A stretch of 7,884 bases of DNA from Bacteroidota bacterium (GTDB lineage: Bacteria; Bacteroidota; Bacteroidia; Cytophagales; Cyclobacteriaceae), in the NCBI GenBank assembly GCA_023393375.1, contig JAEWLI010000061.1:1-7884 (forward strand), in the 5' to 3' direction. Positions 6,845-7,884 of this stretch are shown piece by piece (position 1 is the first letter of the stretch; each line of letters starts with the position of its first letter). Under the pieces are notes generated by a model. That model had not been told where the DNA came from and did no database searches. It saw only the letters and a program-made list of their open reading frames with translations. Both the position numbers and the translations under genes were made by a program.

Positions 6845-7884
6845 ATGAAAGAGCTTGTATCGTTTGCAAAGTATATTCATGAACATTGTCTGGAAGAGAT
6901 TTCTTCTGTCTATGCCTACAAGCTAAAAGAAGCCAAGCCGGAATTCCTCAAGGAATATTTCTCTATGGGAGAGGATCGCTTTTTACAATTGATCAAAACC
7001 AATTTTAATGATTTTCTACAGCAATTATACAATGATTCGGCTACCGAGCATGTCAAAAAAAATATTGAACAATGGAAAAACGATGAGATTCCCGGCATTA
7101 AAAAAAATCAGCCATGCCTAAAGGACATCATACAAGTATTGAATCTTAGGAAATACTGCCTTATAGAATTTCTTCCGGAGTACACTACCGATGTAAAAAA
7201 AGCCACACAAGTCATGTTGGGACTAGGGGCCTTTTACGATTTTTACAGGGGTGAGCTTTTTCAGACCTTTCTGGAAATAAGCTATGAAAACCTGGCCTTT
7301 GAAAAAGAGTTGGTAGAAACAGTACTGGATACTACTACTGAGGGAATTACGGGCCTAGATAAAGAACTCAAAGTGACCGTCTGGAACAAAGCGATAGCCA
7401 AAAGAACTGGCATAAAAAAAGAAGATATCATCGGAAAACCGGTATTCGATGTATTTCCCAACTTTTTTGATAGCGAGGCAGACATCATAAAAAGAGCACA
7501 AAATGGGGAAAAAATACATTTGGAAGACTTGCCTTCCAAAACACAGACCGGACATTACGATTTTGATATTGTTCCGTTAAAAGATAATATAGGTCGGATA
7601 ATTGGAAGCCTGTCTTTCACCCGGGATGTAACAGAAAGAAAGAAAAACACTGATCTGATCAATCAAGCAAATAAAGAATTACTGGAAAAGCAAAAGGAAT
7701 TGAATGCAGTTAATCATCAATTGCAGGAACAGGTAAAAATTCTAAAAAATACACAAAATAATCTTGAGCTCAACCACAGGTTTATCAACAGTATTGTACA
7801 AAACACACCTGATTTTATTACAGTATATCATCTGAAAGAAAAAAGTTATATTTTCGCCAACAGATGGATGGAAGAATATTTAGG
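6845..7884 (+). CDS. PAS-domain sensor protein with helical N-terminal domain (cut by window edge)
   Basis: 346 codons are visible and the frame runs off the right edge. Residues 1-150 are mostly helical and soluble, with RKYCLIEFLPEYT (102-114) and a FYDFYRGELFQTFLE stretch (130-144). The pattern recalls the N-terminal sensor domain of RsbR-type proteins, but that is a guess from appearance. Residues about 155-267 form a PAS/PAC unit, with KEDIIGKPVFDVFP (192-205) and ending in FTRDVTERKK (258-267). A charged, Gln/Asn-rich coiled coil follows (268-310), then a second PAS starting near 312 (FINSIVQNTPDFITVYH). Such layouts commonly end in a histidine kinase or cyclase; the output domain lies outside the window. 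ATG 6845 is chosen because a TAG at 6836-6838 closes the frame upstream; a TTG at 6842 is the only other option. It is divergent from the hybrid kinase and may belong to the same sensory locus. Confidence 0.88.
   Translation, partial: MKELVSFAKYIHEHCLEEISSVYAYKLKEAKPEFLKEYFSMGEDRFLQLIKTNFNDFLQQLYNDSATEHVKKNIEQWKNDEIPGIKKNQPCLKDIIQVLNLRKYCLIEFLPEYTTDVKKATQVMLGLGAFYDFYRGELFQTFLEISYENLAFEKELVETVLDTTTEGITGLDKELKVTVWNKAIAKRTGIKKEDIIGKPVFDVFPNFFDSEADIIKRAQNGEKIHLEDLPSKTQTGHYDFDIVPLKDNIGRIIGSLSFTRDVTERKKNTDLINQANKELLEKQKELNAVNHQLQEQVKILKNTQNNLELNHRFINSIVQNTPDFITVYHLKEKSYIFANRWMEEYL

Overview
The window looks like chromosomal DNA from a member of the Bacteroidota. The evidence is the AT-rich composition, the absence of clear Shine-Dalgarno sequences before most starts, several matches to the Bacteroidota -7 promoter box TAnnTTTG, and protein types common in that phylum: a PHP-degenerate second DnaE, a very long multi-PAS hybrid histidine kinase and a minimal HEPN/MNT pair. 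Genus cannot be judged from sequence alone.

Layout. (1) Positions 1-1394, minus strand: the N-terminal 464 residues of a DNA polymerase III alpha-subunit paralogue of the DnaE2/ImuC kind, cut by the left edge. (2) Positions 1395-1529: a short divergent promoter region containing a 22-bp imperfect palindrome over the polymerase's -7 box. (3) Positions 1530-2217, plus strand: a two-gene HEPN/MNT toxin-antitoxin-like module. The genes overlap by 22 bp, and the HEPN gene seems to have lost its original N-terminus to a one-base frameshift. (4) Positions 2218-2350: a convergent spacer with a GC-rich hairpin. (5) Positions 2351-6492, minus strand: a two-gene signalling operon, a 1268-residue hybrid histidine kinase (GAF, four PAS, HisKA, HATPase, REC, Hpt) followed 11 bp later by a single-domain response regulator that stops early. 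(6) Positions 6493-6844: an AT-rich divergent intergenic region. (7) Positions 6845-7884, plus strand: the start of a second soluble PAS sensor protein, cut by the right edge.

How the genes may work together. The kinase carries every site of a His-Asp-His-Asp relay. The adjacent CheY-like receiver is the natural last acceptor, but it has no output domain and lacks most of its last helix. The divergent PAS protein may belong to the same sensory locus. The polymerase and the HEPN/MNT pair are divergent neighbours with a shared control region; whether they are functionally linked (for example through DNA-damage control) is inference. I did not find a clearly new system. The best leads are the frameshifted HEPN start, the in-frame stop in the receiver gene, and the palindrome at the polymerase promoter.
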